The notes under the pieces are model-generated. The model saw only the letters and a list, made by a program, of their open reading frames with translations, had not been told where the DNA came from and ran no database searches. Position numbers and translations under genes: made by a program. A stretch of 64,000 bases of DNA from Paenibacillus sp. PAMC 26794 (lineage in GTDB: Bacteria > Bacillota > Bacilli > Paenibacillales > Paenibacillaceae): assembly GCF_000316035.1 (NCBI RefSeq), contig NZ_ANHX01000002.1, positions 173,542 through 237,541 on the forward strand, read 5' to 3'. Positions 37,612-46,037 of this stretch are shown here, piece by piece (position 1 is the first letter of the stretch; every line of letters begins with the position of its first letter).

Positions 37612-38886
37612 ATGGAAAAAATAGCACTGCTGTTTCCGGGACAAGGTTCTCAGTATGTAGGTATGGGAAAGAGTTTCTATGATCAATATAGCATTGCCAA
37701 GCAAACGTACGAGGAAGCGAGTGACGTTGCAGGTGTGGATCTGGCAAAACTATGTTTTGAAGGAAGTCTATCTGAACTGAATCAGAATGAGAACATGCAA
37801 CCTGCTCTTCTGGCAACGAATGTAGCGGCATTCAGAGTGTATATGGAAGAAGTGGGGATTCGACCACAATTCTGTGCAGGTCACAGTATGGGTGAATATT
37901 CGGCGTTGGTATGTTCAGGCGCCATGACATTTTCCGATGCTGTTCGAATCACCAAATTGCGTGGTGCAATGATGCAGATTCATATTGATCGGGGCACAGG
38001 ATCAATGACCATTATGGACGGTATTGACGCATCCATCGTGGAGCAACTCTGTGAACAATACAGCGGCGAGCAGGGTGTAGCTGTAGTCTCCTGTTATAAT
38101 TCGCCAACACAAGCTGCCGTATCCGGTCATCAATACGTACTGGAGGAGATCGAAGCAGCTGTATTGGATGCCGATGGTCAGGTTACTCCCCTAATGTCGA
38201 GTGCACCCATTCATAGTTCGCTGATGGCGGAAGATGCAGAGCGGCTCGGCCAAGAACTGGCAAAGTATTCGTACAATATGTTCAAATGGCCGGTACTATC
38301 CAATGTTACAGGTCAACCTTATGGTGATGTGGAGCGAATTCCGGGATTGCTGTCAGATCAGATGGTCAAACCTGTGCAATGGACACGGATTCTTCAATAC
38401 CTTGAGCGTTTTGGTGTCACACTTGCCATCGAAATGGGACCCAAAAATGTACTGAACAAATTGACCAAAACGAACTGTCCTGATATCAATTCGCTCTGCT
38501 TTGGCGAAAAAGCGGAACGTCAAAAATTGATCAGCATGTTTCAATCGGATGGCAAGAAGAAAAAAGGAGTACCCACAGTCATAACTAAATGTTTAGCAAT
38601 TGCAGTGGCAACACCGAACCAGAATTGGGATGAAGCAGAGTATCAACAAGGTGTTGTTCAGCGTTACAAACGAATTCAGGCAATTCAGGAGCAGGTTGAA
38701 AATGCGGGGGACAAACCCTCAAAAGAGCAAATGATAAAAGCGTTGGAACTGCTCAAGGGCATCTTTGAAACTAAAAAGTTACCTGTTAAAGAAAGAAATC
38801 AGTGGATGAATCATATCATTGATGATACTGGACATCACTACGAACTGGCGGAGTATCTGGTACACGAAGCTGTCGGCGTAAAGTGA
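37612..38886 (+). CDS. Free-standing malonyl-CoA:ACP transacylase (trans-AT) with C-terminal extension
   Basis: This is the acyltransferase expected to load all six AT-less PKS modules. The N-terminal 290 residues form an AT: LFPGQGSQYVGMG, active site GHSMGEYSAL (Ser92), and Arg117 in LRGAMMQ, the position that binds the malonyl carboxylate in FabD-type enzymes, so it should be a malonyl loader rather than an acyl hydrolase. The remaining ~130 residues form a separate charged region starting near KCLAIAVATPNQNWDEAEY, predicted mostly helical. I believe I have seen similar tails in other trans-ATs but cannot name their function. GGAGG precedes ATG 37612. It lies 30 bases after the FkbH-like gene. 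Confidence 0.92.
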   Translation: MEKIALLFPGQGSQYVGMGKSFYDQYSIAKQTYEEASDVAGVDLAKLCFEGSLSELNQNENMQPALLATNVAAFRVYMEEVGIRPQFCAGHSMGEYSALVCSGAMTFSDAVRITKLRGAMMQIHIDRGTGSMTIMDGIDASIVEQLCEQYSGEQGVAVVSCYNSPTQAAVSGHQYVLEEIEAAVLDADGQVTPLMSSAPIHSSLMAEDAERLGQELAKYSYNMFKWPVLSNVTGQPYGDVERIPGLLSDQMVKPVQWTRILQYLERFGVTLAIEMGPKNVLNKLTKTNCPDINSLCFGEKAERQKLISMFQSDGKKKKGVPTVITKCLAIAVATPNQNWDEAEYQQGVVQRYKRIQAIQEQVENAGDKPSKEQMIKALELLKGIFETKKLPVKERNQWMNHIIDDTGHHYELAEYLVHEAVGVK

Positions 38887-38893
38887 TTACATT

Positions 38894-38929
38894 AGGGGCG
38901 AAATGCGCTGCAATAGCGTATTCGCCCTT
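38894..38929 (+). other. Strong intercistronic hairpin between AT and ABC exporter genes
   Basis: GGGGCGAAATGCGCT (38895-38909) pairs with AGCGTATTCGCCCTT around a short loop, with one or two bulges. No T run follows, so it is a poor intrinsic terminator. It may be a partial terminator, RNA-processing or stability element that lowers expression of the exporter genes relative to the AT gene. Confidence 0.5.
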
Positions 38930-38973
38930 CCATGAATTCAGCAATACAGGCAATACATAAAGGGGGAGAACAA

Positions 38974-39954
38974 GTGAGAGTACTATCCGCTGAGAACGTC
39001 ACTAAGTCCTATGGTAAACACCTAGCGTTAGATAACATGTCCTTTGAGCTTCGCAAGGGTGAGATCCACACAATTCTGGGAACCAACGGTTCTGGTAAAA
39101 CAACATTTATTAAAGTCCTGGCGACTCTGTTGACCAAGGACTCCGGAATTGTCAATATCGGCGGCTACGATTTGGATACCGATGCGAACATCATCAGGAG
39201 ACTAATCGGATACGTGGGTCAAGATACTGAACGCTCTGCTTATGCGAGATTAACTGTTCGAGAGAACTTGATATTCTTTGGAAGACTTACCGGACTTAGC
39301 AAGCAAGAGATTTCTAACCAGATTGACAAATTAAGTACGTATCTGGATTTCTCGGAACATCTGAACAAGCAATTTATGCAATTATCGGGAGGCCAAAAGC
39401 AAACCGTTGTCATTATGCGAGCCCTGCTGCATGATCCCGAAGTGATATATCTGGATGAACCGACCAAGGGCCTGGACCCCGTGATCTCCAGACGTGTACG
39501 TGAGTTCATTAAAAGTTATGTACGGGATGAGGGGAAATCCATTATTCTGACCTCTCACATTCTGACTGAGGTAGAGGACATGACGGACCGGGTGTCCCTG
39601 ATGCGCAAAGGAACGCTCCTTAAAACAGGTACAATTGCCGAACTAAAATCCAATCTGGGCGCAGTCGAATTCATCGACATTCCCAGAGCAGACTTGCCCC
39701 CTTCCATTCAGGAGCGAATCACTGCTCTGCCGGAGGTAACTTCCACCATTATTCGTGAGGAGGAAGACACGGTTTCCTTCGGAATCACGAACCTGTACGA
39801 CGGGATGGGCGCGGTTATTAGTGAATTAAAAGAAGGCAATATCCATACGACCATTCAGCATAGACAACTAACACTTGAAGATTTGTTTGTTCAGCTCTAT
39901 GTGAAGTCTGATGAAAATTTAGAGTACACATTGGCAGGAGGCAGAGAACAGTGA
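38974..39954 (+). CDS. ABC transporter ATP-binding protein (ABC-2 exporter of the cluster)
   Basis: A ~326-residue ABC ATPase: Walker A GTNGSGKTT, signature LSGGQKQ, Walker B VIYLDEPTKGLDP and the switch histidine in TSHIL. The family (DrrA/CcmA-like) pairs with a six-helix permease; the two genes overlap by the GTGA at 39951. In this position the likely role is export of, or self-resistance to, the cluster product. I set the start at GTG 38974 because AAGGGGGAG lies just upstream and the protein then begins MRVLSAENVTKSYG, normal for the family; an ATG at 38932 in the same frame adds 14 residues without a good ribosome binding site. Confidence 0.9.
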   Translation: MRVLSAENVTKSYGKHLALDNMSFELRKGEIHTILGTNGSGKTTFIKVLATLLTKDSGIVNIGGYDLDTDANIIRRLIGYVGQDTERSAYARLTVRENLIFFGRLTGLSKQEISNQIDKLSTYLDFSEHLNKQFMQLSGGQKQTVVIMRALLHDPEVIYLDEPTKGLDPVISRRVREFIKSYVRDEGKSIILTSHILTEVEDMTDRVSLMRKGTLLKTGTIAELKSNLGAVEFIDIPRADLPPSIQERITALPEVTSTIIREEEDTVSFGITNLYDGMGAVISELKEGNIHTTIQHRQLTLEDLFVQLYVKSDENLEYTLAGGREQ

Positions 39955-40823
39955 GTATCGAATATGCTAAAACCGGGACAGGTCAGGAAACGCTAAAGCT
40001 GCAAGCCATAGGTAAACCTACCGGATTTTTCGCCGTCGTGTGGGCAACAACCGTGAAGGAATTGCAGATTGCTGTAAGGTATCTGCCCAACTTCTTCGGT
40101 AACTTCCTACAGTTGGGTCTACGAGTACTCTTTTTCCTGCTGATGTCCACGTTTGTTGTATACGAGGGAGAGAATGTACTTCAAGGAGATAACCTGTTTA
40201 TCTTTTATCTGGGTGCAATACTTGTATGGCTGTTCTACGGAGTAGCGTTAAACGCTCCGCTCGGCGCCGTGACGAATGATCTCCATAACGGCACATTGGA
40301 GTATCTGTACTGCAATCCAATCTCTCGTTATGCGTATTATGTAGGGACGGTTGTAGCCAGTGCATTGATGAATGTCATTGTGTTCATACCGATGTATATC
40401 CTGCTTGTTCTGTACGCAGGTCTCAACTTTGCTGAATCCATGATGATTCTAGTCACCTGTCTTGTGGTCATCGTTGCATTAATGGCGCTTGGCGTCATGA
40501 TTGCACTACTGGGGATTCTGTACCGCCAGGTCTCATCCATTGTGGGTATTTTGTTTATCATGTTTGAATTTGTAGCAGGTGCTTATTTCCCAGTGGACCA
40601 GTTTCCGGCAGTCGTTCGTTGGATCGCATATCTCCTGCCTTATACCTGGGGGTATGATATGGTGCGTTATTACAGTTTCAAAACAGATTGGGTGCCCCTT
40701 GCACCGATCTGGATGGAATGGTGCATCCTCACCTTTTTTGCCATTTCGTATACAATCATCTCAATCGTTATGCTGCGCAAGGTAGAAAAGATGGCAAAGA
40801 AAAAAGGTCTCAACCTAATCTGA
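39951..40823 (+). CDS. ABC-2 type transporter permease
   Basis: A 290-residue membrane protein with about six hydrophobic segments (for example LFFLLMSTFVVY, NVIVFIPMYILLVLYAGL, VVIVALMALGVMIALLGIL and a last helix before KVEKMAKKKG). It overlaps the ATPase gene by four bases (GTGA), so the two are translationally coupled and should form the exporter complex. A basic C-terminal tail follows the final helix. The substrate is inferred only from the location inside the biosynthetic operon. Confidence 0.88.
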   Translation: MSIEYAKTGTGQETLKLQAIGKPTGFFAVVWATTVKELQIAVRYLPNFFGNFLQLGLRVLFFLLMSTFVVYEGENVLQGDNLFIFYLGAILVWLFYGVALNAPLGAVTNDLHNGTLEYLYCNPISRYAYYVGTVVASALMNVIVFIPMYILLVLYAGLNFAESMMILVTCLVVIVALMALGVMIALLGILYRQVSSIVGILFIMFEFVAGAYFPVDQFPAVVRWIAYLLPYTWGYDMVRYYSFKTDWVPLAPIWMEWCILTFFAISYTIISIVMLRKVEKMAKKKGLNLI

Positions 40824-40860
40824 TTATTCTTGATCCCAAAGAGAATGGGAGGCGTGCTAA

Positions 40861-43800
40861 TTGTCAGCAGAGCCAGGTGCATTCATGCAAAATTTGCTAT
40901 TATCGAGCCGAAAGTTCGAAGAGGAGAAGCAATATTGGCTAAACCATCTATCGGGGGACCTTCAATTCAGCATGTTCCCTAGTGAAAAAACGAGGGGAAC
41001 ATGGGGTGAGCAAGTGTTTGAGGAGATGCAATTTGCATTTCCTCAACCTATTTCAGAACAAATCTTTCGCATTTCCGGGAACACCGAAGCAGGGGCATTT
41101 ATTCTTCTTCTGGCAGGTGTTACATACGTGTTACACCGTTACCTGGACAATGACGATATAACTGTGGGTATTCCCGCTTCGTCAGGTGCAGCAAATTCAA
41201 GTCAACTACGTGCTATTCGCATCAATTTCGGTGAAGAGTGTTCTTTTAAGGAACTCGTTCTTCAGCTCAGGACCCTTGTGGGTACAGCCAAAAAGTTTAA
41301 CCATCTTTCGCTGGAGAAAATTCTTGAATTGCTTGGTCATGAGGGGACAGACTTGTCAAGGGTGGCCACTGTGGTTCGAATGGACAATATGCAGGAGAAT
41401 ATACAGGAAACAGGCCCCCTAGGCGATATGGTGTTTTCACTTCAAATGTCTAAAGTGGGGCTGGCGTTACGCATGAATTACAATGCCGCATTATATTCTC
41501 GAGAAACCATTGAACAGATCGTAGACCATGTGATGCATGTGCTCTCGATGTGTACAGCCCATCCAGATGAGGGATTACATCATATAAAGATGCTCTCGTT
41601 TAAGGAAGACCAGGTTATTCAACATCTGAATGATACGGAGATACGTTTTCCAGAAGCTCGTTCAATCATCCAGATGATCCAGTCTTGGTCTGCGCAACAG
41701 CCGGATATTCCCGCAGTGATCTGCGGAGATCATATTCTTACCTATCGAAGCTTGGATTGCAAATCAGATCAACTTGCGAAATACCTGTTAGCTCAGGGAG
41801 TAAGATCAGGTGCTATTGTAGGAATTCTGTTAACCCGATCGGAAGACATGCTCTTGGCTATGCTGGGTGTACTTAAGGCGGGGGCTGCTTACATGCCGAT
41901 GGACCCCACATATGCAAATAATCGTTTGCAGTTCATGTTGGAGGATAGCCAGGCTGCGATTTTGCTAACGAAGCCCGATCTGATCGGCTCACTCATATAC
42001 ACAGGCCAAATAATCGATATTTCTCACATGGAAGAATGGGATGACCAACATATCTCACTGCCAGTTGTTTCGTCGGAGCAGTTGGCTTATTTGATATATA
42101 CTTCAGGATCTACAGGCAGGCCAAAAGGGGTCATGATTGAACATCTGGCACTAAGAAACTTTGTGGAAGGTGTATCCCGCAGCATTCCTTTTGAAGCTGG
42201 CAAACGAATTCTCGCCCTCACAACATTCTCCTTTGATATCTTTGTACTGGAGACGCTCGGGGCACTCGCTAACGGGTTAACACTGATAATGGCGGTAGAG
42301 GAGGATCAGTTAAGTCCAAGCCGTATTGCGCATCTAATTGTTACTCTCAACATTGAATTAATACAAATAACTCCTTCTCGACTGCGGATGCTTCAGATTG
42401 GGCTTACAGTAGATTCACCGGTATGGAGCGTGATTCAAATATTGATGATCGGAGGGGAAGCTCTACCGTATGCCTTGTATGAGGAGGTCGCGGGGATGAC
42501 CTCTGCCCGCATCTACAATATGTATGGCCCCACAGAAACAACAATATGGTCGAGCATTAAGGAACTTTCGCCTACCTCGACAATTTCGATTGGTTATCCG
42601 ATTGCCAATACCCGTATTTATATTCTGGATAAGCGGAAGCGGCATATGCCAATCGGAGCAACGGGAGAATTATGCATCGCAGGAGATGGAGTAGCCAGAG
42701 GTTATTGGAACAGACCTGAGCTTACGGCCGAGAGGTTTGTAAAAGATCCTTTTCATGAAGGCGCTTATATGTATAAAACAGGAGATCTCGCACGTCTCAA
42801 TGCTAATGGAGATCTGGAGTATCTGGGTCGTTCCGATTTTCAAGTGAAAATACGTGGTTATCGGATCGAACTCGGGGAGATCGAGAACAGGTTGCTCCAG
42901 TACCCGGCTATCTCGGCTGCTGCGGTCACAGTTCGGTCAGATCAGGATGGGCAGTCCCTGTTATGTGCCTACTACACAGTAACGGAGAGCCAAAGTCTCA
43001 ATCAGGAGCAATTGCGATCTTTTTTGCTGACAGAGTTGCCTGAATATATGCTGCCCTCCAGATACACCATGTTGGATCATATGCCATATACGGCCAATGG
43101 GAAGTTGGACCGAAAAGCTCTTCCAGATCCTTTGCTCTTACAAGAAGAAGGGACAGATATTACACTTCCACGCAATGCATTAGAGCAGGTGCTCGCCGAA
43201 TTGTGGTCGGATCTGTTGCAATTGAAAGAGATTGACGTTCATGCCCGCTTCTTCGAAATTGGAGGGCATTCACTAAATGTCATCAAACTTGAGGCCAATA
43301 TGGAGAGGCAGAGTATTCCGCTTACTGCTGATGAAGTGATGCGGCATGAGACTATTGCATCACTGGCTGAAGTGCTTCGAAACAAGGGGTATGAAGCGGA
43401 TGAGCATAACTCTGAAAAAGAGATCCTTCTTGAAGAGCAGGATATGCCAGAGACAGATGGAGCAATGGAGCAATTTATCGAAGAAGTCGGGGCAACAGCG
43501 GAAGCGGATCATCTTATCTTACATCATTCCCATAGGCCAATAGTTATCATCGCAGGAATAGAGCCGTTTAATGATGTCTTCTACAAAAACTGCTTCTATA
43601 ATTCACTCTTTCCCGTATTAAACCTCTATTCTATTGGTGTACTGCCTGTGATGATCAACGACCGAATGCACTATAGATTCGATGAACATCAGGGGATACT
43701 CCGATTAGAGTATCAAGCTGTATTATCAGATGCCCAGCTAATTGAACGTATGGGGATAACTTATGAAACGAAGACCTACAGCGAGGATGTTCGAAAAGAG

Positions 43801-44544
43801 ATTATAGAAGCGGTAAAGTTTAACCGCCCAGTAATTATCCGAGTGGACTGTTATTACGAGTCCTTGCGCAAAGACATGTATTTACGTACCCACTGGCCTC
43901 ATTCCTTATTAATCTATGGGTATGATCTTCAGAGGCAAGTCTTCCATGTAATAGAACATGATCACCGGGACAATCTCACGTATCAACCGATGGAGATGCC
44001 TATGAATGATATTGTACAAGCTTACGAAGGATTCGTACGACTTTTCATGGAGGAAGAAGAAGTACCCACGTTCTACGCATTTTCAGCTTGTGAGACTGTC
44101 TCACAAACAAGAAACAATATCATGCTGGGAGAACTGCGAGACATCTTTATTGATCATGTGCGCGTTACACCGGGAGAGATTAATCAGGAAATGAGTCAAC
44201 TGTGGTCCTTCATACAGAAGATGTATCAGTTCAATGAAGAAGATTCACCTGATATGGCCTATGCTGAACTTGTTCTCCAATCCATTGTAGACATTGTGAA
44301 TGCCAAAAAGGTCGAAACCTATCGTATGCAACGGTTATATGAACATCATACCGATCTTGTTTCTGCTGCTCAGGCAATACAGGATCATTGGAGTGAGTTA
44401 CGTAATGTGCTGGCGAAGGCGGTATATCGGGAGAATATGACACATAATCAGTGGAGAAAATTCACAAGCAAACTGGAAGCCATTCATGAACTGGAGAAGC
44501 ATAGCTTAATAAATTGCTCAGGATTGGAGATCAGTCATGATTAA
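40861..44544 (+). CDS. NRPS module: half C - A (glycine-like) - PCP - BtrH-like domain
   Basis: A 1,227-residue protein. Residues 1-about 240 match the C-terminal lobe of a condensation domain and lack HHxxxDG; the complete C domain needed for bond formation sits at the end of the protein encoded at 26338. The A domain (about 266-760) has YTSGSTGRPKG and NMYGPTETT; the specificity residues read by eye as D-I-L-Q-M-G-M-I-W, close to the glycine signature DILQLGLIW. PCP serine: Ser804 in GGHSLN. An acidic linker leads to a C-terminal domain (from about 885) resembling the BtrH N-terminal family: candidate Cys911 in KNCFYNSLF, His1014 in HWPHSLLIYGYD, then EHDHRDN. No TE or reductase domain follows, so this domain may release or transfer the product. 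Start TTG 40861 has GGGAGG 8 bases upstream; ATG 40885 is an alternative. Confidence 0.87.
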   Translation: MSAEPGAFMQNLLLSSRKFEEEKQYWLNHLSGDLQFSMFPSEKTRGTWGEQVFEEMQFAFPQPISEQIFRISGNTEAGAFILLLAGVTYVLHRYLDNDDITVGIPASSGAANSSQLRAIRINFGEECSFKELVLQLRTLVGTAKKFNHLSLEKILELLGHEGTDLSRVATVVRMDNMQENIQETGPLGDMVFSLQMSKVGLALRMNYNAALYSRETIEQIVDHVMHVLSMCTAHPDEGLHHIKMLSFKEDQVIQHLNDTEIRFPEARSIIQMIQSWSAQQPDIPAVICGDHILTYRSLDCKSDQLAKYLLAQGVRSGAIVGILLTRSEDMLLAMLGVLKAGAAYMPMDPTYANNRLQFMLEDSQAAILLTKPDLIGSLIYTGQIIDISHMEEWDDQHISLPVVSSEQLAYLIYTSGSTGRPKGVMIEHLALRNFVEGVSRSIPFEAGKRILALTTFSFDIFVLETLGALANGLTLIMAVEEDQLSPSRIAHLIVTLNIELIQITPSRLRMLQIGLTVDSPVWSVIQILMIGGEALPYALYEEVAGMTSARIYNMYGPTETTIWSSIKELSPTSTISIGYPIANTRIYILDKRKRHMPIGATGELCIAGDGVARGYWNRPELTAERFVKDPFHEGAYMYKTGDLARLNANGDLEYLGRSDFQVKIRGYRIELGEIENRLLQYPAISAAAVTVRSDQDGQSLLCAYYTVTESQSLNQEQLRSFLLTELPEYMLPSRYTMLDHMPYTANGKLDRKALPDPLLLQEEGTDITLPRNALEQVLAELWSDLLQLKEIDVHARFFEIGGHSLNVIKLEANMERQSIPLTADEVMRHETIASLAEVLRNKGYEADEHNSEKEILLEEQDMPETDGAMEQFIEEVGATAEADHLILHHSHRPIVIIAGIEPFNDVFYKNCFYNSLFPVLNLYSIGVLPVMINDRMHYRFDEHQGILRLEYQAVLSDAQLIERMGITYETKTYSEDVRKEIIEAVKFNRPVIIRVDCYYESLRKDMYLRTHWPHSLLIYGYDLQRQVFHVIEHDHRDNLTYQPMEMPMNDIVQAYEGFVRLFMEEEEVPTFYAFSACETVSQTRNNIMLGELRDIFIDHVRVTPGEINQEMSQLWSFIQKMYQFNEEDSPDMAYAELVLQSIVDIVNAKKVETYRMQRLYEHHTDLVSAAQAIQDHWSELRNVLAKAVYRENMTHNQWRKFTSKLEAIHELEKHSLINCSGLEISHD

Positions 44545-45562
44545 AAAATTGCAAATGAACGAGCCTTTAATGACTACCTACCCACATCACGCGAGTCTCT
44601 TTTCCATGCTGGATTTGGACAAGCGTTCACGTAGCTGGATTTATCATAATTTTCTATTGGTCATCCTGCATCACAATGATGAAGGGGGCTATGGATTGGA
44701 CGTCTGTTCACAATATTATCCTTGGCACAAATTCAAAATGTCGACATGCCCCATGTTAATTACAAGGGTGTACGATAGAGATATGATTTTAAAACAGTGG
44801 GAACTGCAAGATTTTATAGTGGAACTAATTCAAAAGAATAATTATATTTATTTCCTGAGAAATATTCCTGGCGGTGGTAAACATGAGGTATTCATCTCTG
44901 GATTTGATTCGGATCGTAAAGAGTTTTTGTGCCATGATTTTTGGGATGGATTCTACGGTGAGAAATGGCTTCCCTATGATGAGATCACTGTTATTCAAGA
45001 TTCGAATTTCGATGCTGAATGGTCTACTGATTACCTAAACGGAATATGGGCCATTGAAAAGACAGATGAGTATAAGGAACCAAGTGAATATTATTATGAA
45101 ACGGTTCTCCAGTTTTCCAAAGAGGATCTAATGAATATCTTGAAAGAATACGTAGGAGAGACTAATCAAGTTCGCAGTATTCTGAGAAAGGATCACCGTT
45201 ATCTTGGAAGTGAAATATACGATAAGATGATTGATATGCTGGGGATGCAGAAGGAAGGGATGCAAAATCAGCCGTTTGCTATACATCCTTTTCACCTGCT
45301 CTATGAACATAAACAACTGCTTGCTCAAGCCATACTTGACTTTCTCCCCGATCCTTCGATAAAAATAAGGTTGGAAGAGCTGGTTAGCGAAGCTTTAAAA
45401 CTCCGTAATCTGGTCATGTATATGAATCAATTCATCATGGAGCAGGGTGTATACAAAAAGTATGATGTCATGCTTGATAAAATCATTGAATTGAAAAATA
45501 TGGAATTGGCTATTATGAAACATGTATTCGAATACGAGTATCAATCACAGTTAGGACAATAA
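44537..45562 (+). CDS. Stand-alone BtrH-like protein without the candidate catalytic cysteine
   Basis: A 341-residue soluble protein overlapping the NRPS gene by 8 bases, so translationally coupled. It looks homologous to the C-terminal domain of that NRPS: the core IYFLRNIPGGGKHEVFISGFDSDRKEF aligns with the region around HWPHSLLIYGYDLQRQVF, both followed by an acidic/aromatic stretch and a long helical C-terminal part. The position of Cys911 of the NRPS domain corresponds here to SWIYHNFLLVI, with tryptophan instead of cysteine, while the histidine (His116) is kept. BtrH itself is an acyl-ACP-dependent acyltransferase of butirosin synthesis with a cysteine-peptidase-like fold. The role here is unknown: a partner subunit or a non-catalytic acceptor-binding protein are both possible. 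It is the last gene of the cluster. Confidence 0.6.
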   Translation: MIKKLQMNEPLMTTYPHHASLFSMLDLDKRSRSWIYHNFLLVILHHNDEGGYGLDVCSQYYPWHKFKMSTCPMLITRVYDRDMILKQWELQDFIVELIQKNNYIYFLRNIPGGGKHEVFISGFDSDRKEFLCHDFWDGFYGEKWLPYDEITVIQDSNFDAEWSTDYLNGIWAIEKTDEYKEPSEYYYETVLQFSKEDLMNILKEYVGETNQVRSILRKDHRYLGSEIYDKMIDMLGMQKEGMQNQPFAIHPFHLLYEHKQLLAQAILDFLPDPSIKIRLEELVSEALKLRNLVMYMNQFIMEQGVYKKYDVMLDKIIELKNMELAIMKHVFEYEYQSQLGQ

Positions 45563-45587
45563 TTAAATACGACGTATCGCCGATAAG

Positions 45588-45622
45588 ATAGACTCATTCA
45601 TTTAATTCTTGAATGGGTCTAT
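45588..45622 (+). terminator. Probable terminator of the biosynthetic operon
   Basis: ATAGACTCATTCA (45588-45600) pairs with TGAATGGGTCTAT (45610-45622) through 13 pairs, one of them G-U, with a 9-base loop. Only a short T-rich stretch follows. It lies 26 bases after the last gene of the cluster. Confidence 0.65.
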
Positions 45623-45667
45623 TGAACTTTGCGGTCTATCCGGTGCTTAATGCGCTAATCATTAAAT

Positions 45668-45875
45668 ATGCTGATCTTCCCGGGCATCGGTCCCATTGTG
45701 AGCAGAACGGAGGAAGAGGCGGAGCAGAAGTATCAGGAAATTGCCGAACTGGTGAGTATTGATCAGGCGCTGAAAGCGCGGCCTGTTACGTACCGAGTAT
45801 GAGCATGAGACACTGCGCGGTAATCTGGGTCTTGAGATTCCACGCAATCGATATACATTGGAGACGGTAAAATAA
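45668..45875 (+). pseudogene. Remnant of an LLM-class flavin-dependent monooxygenase (NtaA/SnaA-like)
   Basis: The first 45 codons (45668-45802) read [19 protein letters not shown] and then [15 protein letters not shown], which matches the conserved central segment of NtaA/SnaA/SoxA-type monooxygenases (PGI.PIVG.TE.EA). The frame stops at TGA 45800, and a short frame in another phase continues to TAA 45873 (LRGNLGLEIPRNRY). Neither end of a normal ~440-residue protein is present. It is a dead fragment. The rest of the 475-base gap between 45562 and 46038 holds only the two hairpins listed here. Confidence 0.55.
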
Positions 45876-45965
45876 ATAAAATCACAATGATGGTACATCG
45901 AACTTGCTTCCAGTTCATAATGCTTTAAATGCGATCCAGAAAGCCCCTATCCTAACGATCGACAC

Positions 45966-46014
45966 GAAGAAACCAGCATGTCACCCATCATCTGGGGACT
46001 TGCTGGTTTCTTCG
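45966..46014 (-). terminator. Hairpin downstream of the alpha-mannosidase gene
   Basis: A perfect 14-base-pair stem, CGAAGAAACCAGCA (45966-45979) with TGCTGGTTTCTTCG (46001-46014), begins 24 bases beyond the mannosidase stop on its strand. There is no clear T run on either strand, so termination is inferred from stem strength and placement. Confidence 0.55.
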
Positions 46015-46037
46015 GTTAAGCTGTTGCAGTTATAGGA

